Shown: positions 13,085 to 25,475 of the stretch, piece after piece
How positions within the stretch are numbered: position 1 is the first letter of the stretch
Layout: every line of letters starts with the position of its first letter
DNA from: Solea solea
Lineage: Eukaryota > Chordata > Actinopteri > Pleuronectiformes > Soleidae
Reading direction: 5' to 3'
Assembly: GCF_958295425.1 (NCBI RefSeq)
Contig: NC_081139.1
Location: 23,108,888 to 23,172,887 of the forward strand
DNA length: 64,000 nucleotides
The notes under the pieces: generated by a model
Seen by the model: the letters and a program-made list of their open reading frames with translations, nothing else
Databases searched by the model: none
Told to the model about the DNA's origin: nothing
Position numbers and translations under genes: made by a program

Positions 13085-14595
13085 TCGTTCACCGCCAGTG
13101 CTCTACAGCAGTGGTCTAGCGGATGAATAATGATGTAAGACAACAGCACCAAACAGTGGCCGAACAAGATGCCTGCATAAAGACACAAGCATCATTCACA
13201 ACAAGACCGATCTGTGTTTAAACATTTTGTTTGGGATGTTCAGAGTCACTGAATACTGGACAGTTTTGAATGAGACAGAGAAAAAAAAAAAAGAGAGCGA
13301 TGAACGGCTTTATTTGACAGAACAAATGAAGGACTCGTCGGGAAAGTGATTACGTACGTATGTGCGTGTGATGTATTGTGGTTCGCCTGCTTTGTCTAAG
13401 GTAGAGAGACAAGCAAAGGCCATTAAATCCATGTTAAACTCAGAGGCCCTGATATATAAGGAAGTACCATGTGGATCAAAAGGGGGAACAATAGGAAGAA
13501 TGATGACAAAAAAAGAAGCCATTGGCTATTATTATTGTTGCATACTAACATAGAATTACAAGGAAGAATCAAAAACCTTTTATCAACTCAGACAAAAAGA
13601 ACAGATCCTCCTAAATCAAAATCTCATCATTATGATTACGACTGTGTGGATGTGTACAAAATGAAATAAAACAAAACTTTGCTTTATTTTACATTTAAGT
13701 GTTTATGATTTGTGATTTTGCTATTTAAAATCTATGTCCCTATTGTTTTATGACTAGGCCATTTTAACTATTTCATTGCTACTATATTCTTATCATACAG
13801 TGTCACTACAAGAGCGAGAATATCATTTAGTATAGTTCTTGACTAAACAGATGTTCATCACAGAGTCAAAAATATATAGAATTGGCTTCAGTCAGAGCCG
13901 GCTAGTGTGTGAAGAGAGAAAAAAACACAACATTTTAACATGTTTAATTCATCTAGATATCTTTAGATATATTTAGATTAAAAGACAGTGTTGAGCTTAA
14001 ATTATGTATTTTATTTAACCTTTATTTAGCAAGGTTGGTCCCATTGAGATCAAAGATCTCTTTTGTAAGGCCATCAAAAACAATAAACAACTGATAAAAA
14101 TTACACAGAGATGTTGAACTGAATTCAGTGTAACAAGGGCTTGAATTTGAAGTTCAGAATTAGTAGAAGTATTTGGTTGAAGATTTCTCACTTAGTGCAC
14201 GTTTGCTAATGTGTTTTAAAAACCAACGTCACCGGAGACCGGCTTACTTCCAAGTTCCGTATCGCAACACTTATAGTGCTTCACTTTGAATATGAAAGTG
14301 CAAATGGATACGCCACTTTTGTGATAATAGTTGTTTGTTTTTTTTAAATGGTCTAAATAACACATTTATACTGTAATATATAGTGTTACATTTGTATCAA
14401 TAATAGTCAATAGTCAATAATAGTCACCCCAGGTGGTGGGAAGGGAGGGGGCCTACAAATCAAATCCAGCTTAGGGCCCCATAAAGGCTTGGTCTGGTGC
14501 TGGTTTGAGTGCACCTGCTGATTCAAAGTCTAGAGTTGGTGGTTGAGTTTTCAGTGAAGTGCATGTCTGAGGAGAACCAGAGACAGCCGTGGGGA

Positions 14596-14596
<1 letters not shown>

Positions 14597-14629
<33 letters not shown>
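14597..14629. repeat. (CTG)11 trinucleotide tract
   Basis: Eleven uninterrupted CTG units. The neighbouring bases show no splice-flanked frame, so it is not supported as a coding polyQ/polyA tract. Confidence 0.95.
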
Positions 14630-14632
<3 letters not shown>

Positions 14633-14934
14633 GGTGGATCTTGGTGGATCTCCCCTCTCTCTGTGATGTTGGTGGAGAAGAGTTGGCTAATTGGAGGCCT
14701 GGCGGTAAAAGCTGTTCATTAATGCTGCTGCCTCTTGGTCCCTCTGCTCAAACACCTTGCCTCATTTATCTCCGTATTTACCCACCTCCCCCCCAGTCCC
14801 AGCACAGGTCCTCAGAACACAGTGAAGGTTCAACATAGAACGAGGGGGTAAAAGAAAGGGAGAAGGAGGGAAAGAGAGGTGGTGGAGGGGGAGAAAGAGA
14901 GGGAGCGTGGGGGGGAGAGAAAGGCTAACTTATG

Positions 14935-15075
14935 CTCAGTGGGAATTAACAAAGCACTTAGTAATTAAATCTAAATTGACATTCTGGTAATTAGCCTCTT
15001 GATTAGGAGCAATAACACAATTAGCCAACCAGTCTTTGCTAATTGTTAATTAGTATAAGCAAAGTTATTGTGTGT
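14935..15075. promoter_or_regulatory. Candidate homeodomain-rich noncoding element
   Basis: At least six TAATTA/AATTAG cores in 140 bp (for example GTAATTAGCC, AATTAGCCAACC, GTTAATTAGT). Densest homeobox-type motif cluster noticed in the window. Confidence 0.35.
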
Positions 15076-15441
15076 GTGGCAGAGGGAGGCATGTAAAAGA
15101 ACAAATGTTAATCTGTCTCTCTTTCAACAGCCGCGTCCCCTTTCTTTTTTCCTGCTGCCTCTCTATTGAGCTAGGAGGCAGGTTCAGTGGCTTTCTCTTC
15201 ACTGAAGCTGCATTCAGAGGCAGCAGTCAGTAATTAGCTAAAAAGTCTTATCAAGGATATTATCAGACAGAAGGCTGAGCCGCGCTGGCACATCTCCATG
15301 TCTCTCCACGTTCAGAGAAACATTCTTCTTCCCTGCCTGCTCTCCTGTATGTGGTGTCACACAGGAGAGGAAGGGAGGGAGGGGGGTTATTTGTTCTGAA
15401 TAAAAATGGGATGTGGATTAAATACAATCATAAAAGGAGGT

Positions 15442-15460
15442 GGGGGGGGGGGGGGGGGGG
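15442..15460. repeat. G19 homopolymer
   Basis: Nineteen consecutive G residues; capable of G-quadruplex formation and prone to sequencing length error. Confidence 0.9.
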
Positions 15461-15920
15461 AGCCATAGTGCTGGAGATGAATCTTAAGGAGATGTAATTC
15501 ATCTAAAAGGTTTTAGTTTATGAGGAAGAGGAGCAGAACACCTCATTAAATCCTGGGAGAGGAGAGAGACGACACAGGAAAATAGATGAACGGACAATAA
15601 AGATGTTCCAGGAAGTGGAATTTACATTGGCCACAGGTGAAACATGGGTTATATTCAATTAAGATGGACTTAGCAGAACAATAAATTTACTTTACTCAGT
15701 CCCTGCGCACAAACTCAGAGTTAGTAAGGGCTAACTCAGCCATTTCTTTGAAGATAGAAACAAACTAAGACACTGTACATCCCTCCATCTCATCACTCTC
15801 TCATTCAGGCAATCAGGCATAAACAAAAAGGTTGCACAACTAATCTGCTGAGAAACTGCTTTTATCAAAGATCTGTGGCCTCCATCACACCTGCATGGAC
15901 TTCTTTTCATATGGACAGCC

Positions 15921-15975
15921 TAATGCCTAACCTTAACCATAACCATAACCAGTTAATGCCTAACCCTAACCCCCG
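15921..15975. repeat. Fragment of the telomere-like dispersed repeat
   Basis: TAATGCCTAACCTTAACCAT is followed by a second TTAATGCCTAACCCTAACCC, an isolated piece of the family. Confidence 0.5.
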
Positions 15976-16399
15976 CCCCACACTAGAGGATAATTGGCCA
16001 GGTTTCCCAAATCCCTCCCTGAATTGTTTGATTAAAGTGTGTGGTTGTGTGTCGTGTCTGGACTGGATCATTTTAGTCTGTGCTTTCTCAGGATTAAAAT
16101 CATTGACAATAGTGTGGGGCAGGCTTAAGGCAAACAAATCCAGTAAACAGCAGGCTAGCGTCCGGGGTCAGAAGAGGAAACAGGTCAGATCAGGCAGACT
16201 ATAGAACTAAGATAATACTGGAGAGCTTGGCATCAACACAAGACAATCTGGCAGAGGTACAGTGGAAGTGAGCCGATATACACAGGAGAACTAATGAACT
16301 GCAGATTTGAAGATTGAGCTGATTGTATGTAGGACAGGATCTGAAATGACAGGAGAGTTAGTGATAAGACAAAAAAAAAGCTTACATAACTTACCTAAG

Positions 16400-16650
16400 C
16401 ACAATTCAAATCTTAGCCCTTAACTTGACCAGTTCCTTTACAAATGAAGTTCTGCCTCATTAGGACCAGGTTTTGGTCTCCGTGAGCACTACTGGTTGTG
16501 ACAGTACAAACACACATACACACACAAACTTGTTTTTATACCTTAGTATAAAGACATAATGCCTAACCTAAACCCAATTCTAACCCTTACCCTAAAACCA
16601 GGTCTTAACACTGAAAAAAAGTTGCCAAAAATGTCCCCACAAAGATATAA
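16400..16650. repeat. Telomere-like dispersed repeat, copy 2
   Basis: GACCAGGTTTTGGTCTCC, ACTTGTTTTTATACCTTAGT, CCTAACCTAAACCCAATTCT, AAAACCAGGTCTTAACACTG and ATGTCCCCACAAAGATATA in the family order. Confidence 0.7.
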
Positions 16651-17176
16651 ATGCATGCACTCTCTCACACACACACGGGGACCATGAACACTGCAACAAT
16701 TTGCACCACATTTATTTAATTTCACATTTGTTATGGTTGTACTAATTCTGATGTTGTTTTATTGATGTTGCTCGGTTTTTAAAATCCATTCATCTATTTA
16801 TTGTTTACCTGCGTGTATATCCTATCCAATCCAACTTTCAAACAACCACAGTTTACAGAATAATAAATAAAACATAAAAGCTCACGCAAGGCAATAAAAT
16901 AAAAATAATGTATCAAAGAATTCAAAGACGTAAATCATGGATACAAGTGACAGTCACACACAATAAAAATAAATAAAAACAAATCAATAAAAACACAAAT
17001 TAATTAACATCAACAAATTAAATAGTGTCCAAGGCCAATAAAAAGAGAGTTATAGAGAAGAGATTTAAATATAACAACAATAAAGATATTTCTGATTCTG
17101 CTTTATCTTTGCTTTCATTCACATACACAAACACAGACAGAGACACACTGATAACCCTGCTCCTGTGTTCCTGTTT

Positions 17177-17427
17177 GTGTGTGTGTGTGTGACAGAGAGA
17201 GAGAGAGAGAGAGAGAGCACATGTGGATAAGAGCATGTACCCAGTTCCAGATTAGCAGTTCTTCCCAACACAAATATTTGGCAGCAGGATGAGCTGTCTG
17301 AGGACGCACCGGAACATGAAATTAACCAGGAGAGGTGGAGGTGCCAGCAGAGCTAATGCAGCACTGCTGAGAGGGAGAGCTGGAGGGGGGAGCGGTCTGG
17401 TGCCACCCCCAACTCTATCCTGCAGGG

Positions 17428-17462
<35 letters not shown>
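17177..17462. repeat. (GT)n, (GA)n and second (GA)n tracts
   Basis: GT run at 17177-17191 abutting GA run 17194-17217, and another GA run at 17428-17462. Nothing coding is seen between them. Confidence 0.9.
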
Positions 17463-17465
<3 letters not shown>

Positions 17466-17584
17466 AAGGCATAAACGTGCTCGAAAAGTTAGTGTTTGTG
17501 CATTTTTGAACATCCACACTCAGTTACTTATGATGAAATTTGCAGATAACAAACGCAGTGTGTTTGTAAGTGTGCGTGAGCGTG

Positions 17585-17850
17585 CCTCGCTGCAGACCCT
17601 GCTGTGTCCCACCCACTGTGGCTCTAATTGGATCCTTATTACCGGGGCAGCCTCCATCCCAGGAATGATGGATTCATACCATGCAGAATTCCATTAATCA
17701 TTCCTTACTCACAGTCCACTCTGAGGAGAGGGCAAATTCATTTCTTGGTTGCACCGAGCGCTCGTCATAATGAATATTCATGAGAGGAAATTTGGGGTCA
17801 GGCCTAATAAGGGAGGTAATTTGTAATTTGCGCTGCTCCCGCTCAGGTCT
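17585..17850. promoter_or_regulatory. Candidate noncoding element with POU-type palindrome
   Basis: Unique sequence with TCTAATTGGATCC, TTCCATTAATCATTCC, the palindrome ATGAATATTCAT (17770-17781) and GGTAATTTGTAATTTGCG. Confidence 0.35.
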
Positions 17851-18049
17851 TGTTCTGCAGGTTAACCTACAGAAGAGAGTGGCACATGCACAACAGACAG
17901 CAGCGCACACACTCACAGTGGAGCCCGCACTCAAACACACTGTATTTTTACTCTGAACCTGCTGAGTGCCAACAGGAGTCATGTACATTCTGTCTCAGAT
18001 TTTGAACATTAAAGCAGAAACTGTAGCAGGACTTTTTACCCTAATTTAA

Positions 18050-18700
18050 CAGCTTTGGAGTCATTGTGATGGTTAAACGGCTTGTTGCGGGGAGATCTGT
18101 CTCCACTCTCAATACTGTCTGTTATAGCACTTTCCATTGTACAGTTCTAGCACTACTCAACTGGACTCGGTTCAGTATCAGACACGTTTGTTTTCCATGA
18201 CGTCACAGCCAAAGCGGTTGTTTTCAATGTAACTGAATCATTAGAATCAGTTCATTAAAAAGATTTGTTCACCAGATCGTTCACGACCGGAGCGCAGACT
18301 CGGTGCGACACAGTCTCTGAACTGAAATACGGCTGAACAGGTTGTGATGCTTGGGATCGCACACTTTCAGCAGTGCTGTCACTAAATACAACAAAATACT
18401 GAGATTTTAGAAATGTTCCTTGTTAAATTATGGAGATTAACGCATGTTTCGGGATTTTGATCTGATCTACAGTTCGGCATTGTTCGGTTTGATTCTTGTG
18501 TCCTGCACTCATGACATCACATTTTAGTACCAGCTCAGCTCGCTGAGTACCAAAAAAGCACCGGGTAGTATCACTAATGGAAAAGCAGAAAAAAAAAAAA
18601 CAGTAGAGTCGAGTCATATAATGGTAAAGCGTCATTAGCGGAAAACCAGCCTTGCAAGATCAGGACCTCAGTATCAGGAGGTCTCACGAAGTCTCTGGTC
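18050..18700. repeat. Probable old transposon remnant with CGACTC/GTACCAG blocks
   Basis: TAGCACTTTCCATTGTACAG near the left end is echoed inverted by TAGTATCACTAATGGAAAAG and GAGTCGAGTCATATAATGGT near the right, a layout seen in a common fish element. Borders are approximate and the interior is unrecognised. Confidence 0.4.
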
Positions 18701-19138
18701 TTGCAAGAAACACAAATTGCTTCACGGCACGGCACTACACACACACACACACACACCCCCTATGAGATCAAGGCAGTGATAGCGTCATTCATCATCAGCA
18801 GAGCCGGCGAAAAAGAAGCAGAGAAAACTGTTGTCAGAGGAAGCGAGGAACGACTGTCTGGCCTTGTGAGGATACCGACCGGCGTGGACATGGCTCCACG
18901 GCTCGTGTTCACCAGCTCAGTTAAAAACAAACGCACAGGCCGTGGTCCGCTTTAACTCAATATTAGCAACGCTATGGTTCTATACTGCATGTAACCTCTG
19001 AAAATCATGGTGGAAAGATATTTGTTCTCCCAAAACCTCACATATATGAGCTGAAAATGCTGATGTGTTGTTTCTTAACTCTAACCCCTTAAGGACTGAG
19101 GCCACACTTTCAATCCAGCAAAATCTCTGATTCCACTG

Positions 19139-19141
<3 letters not shown>

Positions 19142-19174
<33 letters not shown>
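19142..19174. repeat. Second (CTG)11 tract
   Basis: Eleven CTG units, then CCATCACTACGACTGCAG. The minus-strand frame is polyAla by chance and has no exon-like borders. Confidence 0.9.
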
Positions 19175-19177
<3 letters not shown>

Positions 19178-19635
19178 TCACTACGACTGCAGCCCTGCAG
19201 CTGGAATAAAACAAAGAATGAAAAATGGCGTTAATTTTTGCAAAATGGCAGATCTTTTCTGCCTGACCAAATAAGCCCCGTAGACCGTTGAGCACTTTGT
19301 TAGAAGTCCCTTTCATAACGCAGCAGCTTCAGAAGAAAAATAACAAGCTCCTTCTCACAGCCTCCACATCACAGCACCCCACCCCCAAAAGCATTTTACT
19401 ACTCCTTCTGAAATTATGCCCACCTGGCATCACTTTTAGTTACCTAATTAATAATTTATCTATACAGTTGAAGTGATTAAAATTTATGACCAGAAAGTGT
19501 TTTTAAAATAGTGCCCTCGCACCCTCAGGGTGTCCAATCAGTGCGCTGCATTCGTTAGATCAGGGAGGAATAATTAATTGTACCTGAATGTTTAGTGGGG
19601 TCAGGCAGTGGGTGCAGGATGCTGACGGTTGTATG

Positions 19636-19678
19636 TGTGTGTACGTGTGTGTGTGTGTGTGTGTGTGTGTACGTGTGT
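19636..19678. repeat. (GT)n microsatellite
   Basis: GT run bracketed by ACGTGTGT on both sides. Confidence 0.9.
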
Positions 19679-19714
19679 ACAGTACTGTTTCCATGACGTC
19701 AGAGGACATTCGGT

Positions 19715-20105
19715 TCCTGTAGACTTCCTCTAACCTTAACCATAACCAATACTGGCCTAACCCTGACCCTGACCCTGACCCGGACCCTGACCCTGACCTC
19801 ATCCTAACCATACAACACGTCTCCACATTAAAATGTAATAATTTGCTTTTTGTCTAGTTAAGAAGACAAGTCCCTATAATATGCCTGTGTAAACAGATTT
19901 AGGTCCTCACAACATGAGTAATACTGGGATCATACACACACACACACACACACAAGTGTTATAGCCTCTGAACCTTAACCATTTCCTCAGTGATGAGCGT
20001 CTACTAAAGTAGGACCAGGTTTTGGTCTAGACAAGGAGTACTGGCCCTGACAAGGTCAGTGTTTATGTCAGGAAAGGTCCTAAAGGGGTTACAAATACAA
20101 GTACA
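19715..20105. repeat. Telomere-like dispersed repeat, rearranged copy
   Basis: TTCCTCTAACCTTAACCATA is followed by an array of CCCTGA hexamers, then a (CA)n tract and GACCAGGTTTTGGTCTAGAC. The CCTGAC run is a local variant array of six hexamers. Confidence 0.6.
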
Positions 20106-20272
20106 CACACACACGCACACACACACAGCCAGTCTTGAGCAGCATCCCATCATTTCCCTGCACTCTGTCATCACCTTCTTGTCATCGCTGCCCTTTCTCT
20201 TTGTCTACATCATCAGCCTCTTTGAGAAAAGAGAGCAGCCATTTAGTGACCATGATTTAGACGTGATGTCAG

Positions 20273-20275
20273 TCA

Positions 20276-20309
<34 letters not shown>
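20273..20309. repeat. (CA)n microsatellite
   Basis: About 18 CA units; smaller CA tracts are at 19935-19953 and 20103-20128. Confidence 0.9.
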
Positions 20310-20311
<2 letters not shown>

Positions 20312-20595
20312 CCACATGATTGACAGCCAGAAGGTTCCTCACCGGGTCAACACAGGGGTTATTATTATGTACATGAGGAGCACACACTTCACACATGTCT
20401 TTATGATTTCTTTTTTTCCACAGTGTGCAATTAAGTAACTAAGTAGATTTATACTTGAGTAAAGCCTCGCTTTCAGTATTTACATGATGTGCATTTTTTG
20501 TCACATGAATATAATATCTAAGTCTCACTTTATTTATTTTAAGAAATTTAAATTATAATACATTTATCAAATTAAATCTGCAATCTCGTCATTTG

Positions 20596-20900
20596 GGGCC
20601 ACAAGGTTGGTGTACTGGTTAGCACCCGGTCGAAAAACAGGGCCTTTCTGCATAGAGTCAACATGTTCTCCCTGTGTGTGTGTGTGTGTGGATTTTCTCC
20701 GGGTTCTCCGGCTTCTTCCCACAGTCCAAAAACATGCAATATGGGGATTAGGTAAATTGGACACTCTAAATTGACCGCGAATGTGCGAGTGAGAGTGAAT
20801 GGTTGTATGTGGCCCCATGGCGTTATGTCCCGCCTACATGTCAGCTGAGATTGGCACAGCCTGACCCTCATGTGGAGGATAAAGCTGTAGAAAATGGACG
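20596..20900 (+). mobile_element. Second copy of the fish SINE-like repeat
   Basis: GGTTAGCACCCGGTCG, ATGTTCTCCCTGTGTGTG, ATTTTCTCCGGGTTCTCCGG, GACACTCTAAATTGACCG and CATGTCAGCTGAGATTGGCA match the copy at 39763 in order and orientation. Confidence 0.65.
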
Positions 20901-21008
20901 GATCTTGTCATTTCATATATAACTAACACTGTTTGCAATATGAACAATATAAACAAATAAACGGCATAACAGCTTGGATAAGGATGTCCCACTGTTGCAA
21001 TTCAGATC

Positions 21009-21054
21009 AATAATAATAATAATAATAATAGTAATAATAATAATGATAATAATA

Positions 21055-21103
<49 letters not shown>

Positions 21104-21169
21104 TAACAGTAATAATAATAATAATAACAATAATAATAAGAAGAAGAAGATGAAGAAGAAGAATCATCA
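21009..21169. repeat. (AAT)n trinucleotide tract
   Basis: About 160 bp of AAT units with G/C interruptions, passing into GAA units at the 3' end. The poly-Ile and poly-Tyr frames are artefacts. Confidence 0.95.
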
Positions 21170-21839
21170 TAATAATTTGTGCATTGTATTGAATTTTTCA
21201 TTACAATCAACAAGTGCTGCAATGCTGGCCGAATAATGCATCAATAAATTAACACTGAACGAGATCAATCTGAATATGTTTTGCTTTTATCAAGGATCAG
21301 GGAGCTTCATTTTGTCATTCAACATCAAAGGAACGAGATACGGTTCCCCCGGTCTCAGTCTCCTAAAAAAAAAAAAAAAAAAACATTAAATCAATAAATA
21401 ACAGCAATGACATACATTTCTTATAATGTAGAAAACGTGCAACAGTTTTCTGAAGAGAGGAGTTACATGTGACGGTGGCAGACATGAATCCAAAGGTGTA
21501 GACAGGTGCGCGAGCATACTAACCTGTTCCCTGAGACATTTAAACTTTAAACTATGCCGAGTTCGACAGCAGAGGAACCTCAGGAGGACAGAGGGTCAAC
21601 AGGAGAGCCACTCTGCAAAGACAAACAGGTGCTACTGAAGGTCTAAATAAGTAACACGGTGTGTGTGTGTGTGTGTGTGTATTGCTATGGAGGTGAGCAG
21701 ACTGGTCTGTGTTTCTTCGTCCTCTCATGTATAATACATCGCTCTCGCTCTCTGTGTTTCACCCCAAGGTTCAGAAGCCCAGGGCCCGAGAGACCGACTC
21801 AGTCTCTTAAAGATATGTGCTCACTTAATCACTGAAGAA

Positions 21840-22010
21840 AAGGGCCCCTAGAGCTAGCCTAATATTATAATTAATTAATTCAACCAAAAAGTGGTATTAA
21901 ATTTCCTCCCTCTTAGGATATCAGCTGAATACATTGACCTTTGCGGAAATCACCCTCTAATTCGAATCAGGGTTTTTCCAAGCGTTTACAGACAGAACTT
22001 GTTTCTGGAA
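21840..22010. promoter_or_regulatory. Candidate conserved noncoding element
   Basis: TTATAATTAATTAATTCAAC, GATATCAGCTGAATACATTG and TCTAATTCGAATCAGGG in non-repetitive sequence. Confidence 0.25.
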
Positions 22011-24109
22011 CTCGTGCTTGTCTTTGTGGAGGAGCTTCACGTGTGCGCCATGTCTTCATTGTGTGCCGTCCAGGCCTCGGTGAGTGTGCGCAGAGGTGCT
22101 TGTGAGTGCGAGTGATCCCTAGTTTTATCTCTTTGCAGTAACACAGGAGGGGGAAAGAAAAAAAAGAACAGAAACTTTTCTTATTACCGGAGAGAGTGGT
22201 GGAATCGCAGGCAGCTAAGTCTCCCTGTCTATCTCAGTCTCTCTCTCAGCAGTGTAGCTGTCTCCCTAGTGTACGGCGGGTCTTCAGTAACTCTGACTGA
22301 AGTTCAGAGGGGTTAGGTAGTATACTCAAGAGGAAGGGAGGGTGAGGGGAGGGGGTGGGTTAAGTAGGATTGGAACAGTGGCAGTTTTAAAACAGAACTT
22401 TTTTAAATCTCCACCGACGAGAGCGGCACAGGGAGGACAATGGCGTCATGTTGTGTGCCGTTATCTTCAGGTCTCTGAGAGGCAGGAGACGAGAGGATGA
22501 GAGTGAAAAAAAGAGGCTTGAAGAAGGGCATAAATGTGATAACAGCTGTAGGCTGTATAATCTACGCTGCTTTTCAGGCAGAGTGTAGAAAAAGGAAAGA
22601 AGACAAAAAAAAAGAGTCTGATCTTTGCGACCTTCAGGTGATTGTAAGTCTCACTCACAACCAACACCCAAATGAGATAGATGAGGATTTGCAAGATGGA
22701 TGGATGAATGGATGAGTGGATGGATTGGCAGATAGAGAGAGAAACAAACAGAAAAAGAACAAACAGATCTCAGAAGCTTAGGCTACAGGACAAATCCTGT
22801 GTGCTAGACCGTTAGTTCGTCAGTAATCGGAATGTTTGTTTCTTTTTTTTTTGGGGGGGGGGGATGGGGTTGAAGGACAATAACGCTCTCGGTCATTTCA
22901 GGTCCCAAAATACTGAGAATATGACACAGGACTCAAGTGTCGGGGAAAAGGATAGAGTAGATAACCTTTTTTGTAACGATAAGCATAATTTAGCAGCTCT
23001 CCAGCCAAAACTCCCCCCCGCCCCCCAAATATTACAACATAACAGTGTTTGTGTTCCATCTCTGATCAATCACACAGTGCAACAACAGTTTGCCTGCTCC
23101 CCGAGGGGAAGAGTCTGTAATAATTCACAGACGACACCGTGTCTTCATTTTACACCAGGTTGCACCAGATGCTCTCACTGTCAGCGGATGACATTCACCA
23201 CGAGTGCAAACAACACATTCATTTTCAGTGCTCAGAAATGTCAATCAGGTCTCGTTAGTCTCCCTGTTCTCACTGTGCCAGACTCTGCTGCAGACCACTA
23301 CCTCCCCCTACTGGCCAGTGAATGGCAAACTCACATGCAGGTAGAACAGAAAGTGAGGCAATAAACCCGGATACATTTAAATGATCAATAAAGAAGGAAT
23401 GCTGGACTCGTTACTAATTCATGTTTAATCAACTAAAGCAGCTTTCATAAAGTGCCTGTTTAAAAAGAAACAAAAGTCATTTCATTCGATTTAATTTTAA
23501 ATCTTTGTCTAAAACTTGCCAATATAGACTCACAGGTGACTCACTCACACAAAGCATCACTTCCACACTTTTCCTAAACCCTTTTATTTTGACTCTCCAC
23601 ATGTTTCACACGACAAATCCCCCGTCACTTTCTCCCCAGGTTCCTCACCCGCTGCTAATGCTGCAGTCTGAGCAAAGTTAGAAAGAACGATAAAGACCAC
23701 AGACCTAACCCCCTCCCCTGCTCCCCCCCCCCCACCTCTCCTTGCAGCTCATCTCCTCACCTCCACGCGCATGAAAAGACGGATCTGTCCATGCCACTGT
23801 TAATGGCGGGGACATTATTCATCTCTCCAGCCAATTTGAGCTCCCCTTTCTTTCAGGAATGGAGGCACGAGGGGGTTGAGAGGAGTCAGCGAAGAGTATT
23901 AAATATGTAGAGGAAGACGGACAAAGGAGCGGCGGGATAAAGAAGGGCAGGTGAGACTGGAATGTAGAAGGTTTGAGGTGACAGTGTGAGACCAATTTAG
24001 ATGGTGAAGGGATGAGGAGCACGGTGTGATCAACTGAACATTCTGCTTGGTGTGAACAAACACTAAGGCTAACTTTCTAAAAAAGCATTTCAAAGTTGAT
24101 AATTTATGA

Positions 24110-24360
24110 GTCTAAAATCACAGTGGTGTCATGGTGCCATCTTCATTAGAGGCTCCTTGATGGCAGGGCCATCGGGTCCCTCTGGAATCCGTCTGCAGAG
24201 GCCATAAAAACTGTCTCCAATTTCCATCCATTTGGTCAAAGGCCAGTATTTTTGGTGTGAGTTCCAGTCTGCTGTCAGGAAGGATGTGCGGGGAGTGGCC
24301 ACGGGCAGGAGACATCATAAAGCTGGCAGTGATTGACGGCATCTTAATGCAGGAGGACGG
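24110..24360. promoter_or_regulatory. Candidate conserved noncoding element
   Basis: A 250-bp block of high-complexity, GC-balanced, non-repetitive sequence (GGTCAAAGGCCAGTATTTTT, GACATCATAAAGCTGGCAGT), unlike its AT- and repeat-rich surroundings. Frames over it are short and without splice context. Confidence 0.3.
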
Positions 24361-24685
24361 ATCGATAAGTAATATTAGTGGGTTTTAATTCAAGGCAACG
24401 CGCATAAACCTTTACCAACTTCACAATGTCACTTAGTGTTCATAAAAGTTTTCTACACATCCCATCGGACCAAAAGAGATAAATCCATCAAAAAGTGGTC
24501 TCAGTTTTATCGTCCTCTCTTCTTTCCCTCCGTTCACCCCCCCTCATCTCCATTTTGATGTCTGTCTATTAGCAGAGGGTGAGGCCTTTCCTGCTCTCAC
24601 ATCCAGGGGCTAAATTAGCTCAATCAGCCCCCTTTCACCTTGCTTCCGTGGGCTTCAAGCGGAGTGACACACTGCTCCCTTGGGA

Positions 24686-24736
24686 TGGAGGGAGGGAGGG
24701 AGGGAGGGAGAGAGGACGCACACACACACACACATA
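24686..24736. repeat. (GGGA)n and (CA)n tracts
   Basis: GGAGGGAGGGAGGGAGGGAG followed by a short CA run. Confidence 0.9.
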
Positions 24737-25007
24737 TATGGAAAGCCCAATGGCAAGAAGAAAACTGTGACGGGAGGGAGGGCAGCAGGTGGAGGGAGAA
24801 GATGAGTTGAGGAGGAAGAGGAGTAAAGATGGGGGAGCAAATTAAGCTTTTATTCCAATAAATGATCAATCAAAAACAGTGCTGAATGCAGCTTCCTGTT
24901 CACTGCTCTGCTTCTCTCGTACTCCACTGCTCGACAAGCAAAGGTGATTATTAAAGTGCTGTAAAAACCAAATTTCTTCAAAAATAAACAGGTTTGTACA
25001 GCTGTCT

Positions 25008-25280
25008 TACTGGGGACACTCTCTGCCCCGTTACTCTTAACTTCACCATCACAAATAAAAGACTAACCCTAACCTTAACCATCACAACTAAATGCTCAAC
25101 CCTGACCCTGAACTTAATCCTTTATCTAACGCTAACCCAAAATCAGGTTTTTCTAACCCCATAGTGAGGATGGTTTCCCCAGGCCCTTAACCTAACCTTA
25201 ACCATCACAACTAAATGCTTAACCCTGACCCTTAACACAAACTAAAACCTTAATCTAACTCTAACCCTAAAATCACGTTG
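25008..25280. repeat. Telomere-like dispersed repeat with internal tandem duplication
   Basis: The phrase CTTAACCATCACAACTAAAT followed by GCT(C/T)AACCCTGACCCT occurs at about 25074 and again at about 25197, about 123 bp apart, so the unit has been tandemly duplicated. Confidence 0.65.
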
Positions 25281-25309
25281 TTACCCATAAATAGCCCTTT
25301 ACTGTGTGT

Positions 25310-25475
25310 GACTGAACAGTGTTTGTGGTCCTGGAGAGCCACTACCCTCCATGTTTGAGATGTTTCCTTCCTCCAACACTGTCGGGCTTGTGCAGCTCTT
25401 GCTGATGAGCTGATGAGCATTCGAATCAGGTGTAGTGAAGCAGGAAAACATGGAAACACGTCTAAAAGCAGCATG
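25310..25475. repeat. Dispersed fish repeat (noncoding)
   Basis: GGTCCTGGAGAGCCACTACC, TTTGAGATGTTTCCTTCCTC and ATCAGGTGTAGTGAAGCAGG make up a pattern I know as a common dispersed repeat. The 143-residue minus-strand frame over it is not a gene. Confidence 0.5.

Larger units (their letters stand above)
10100..17000. other. Gene-free stretch
   Basis: Contains (CA)n at 10227-10246, the foldback element at 11545, a palindromic CRE at 12261-12283, the CTG and G19 tracts and candidate elements near 15000. No coding exon recognised on either strand. Confidence 0.5.

Noticed and set aside
14509..14838. (CTG)11 as a FOXP4-type polyglutamine exon
   Set aside because: On the minus strand the CAG run is not flanked by FOXP family sequence or splice sites.
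22864..23364. 166-codon plus-strand ORF
   Set aside because: Begins after a G-run, includes a Pro run from C-rich sequence, no familiar motif; treated as fortuitous.
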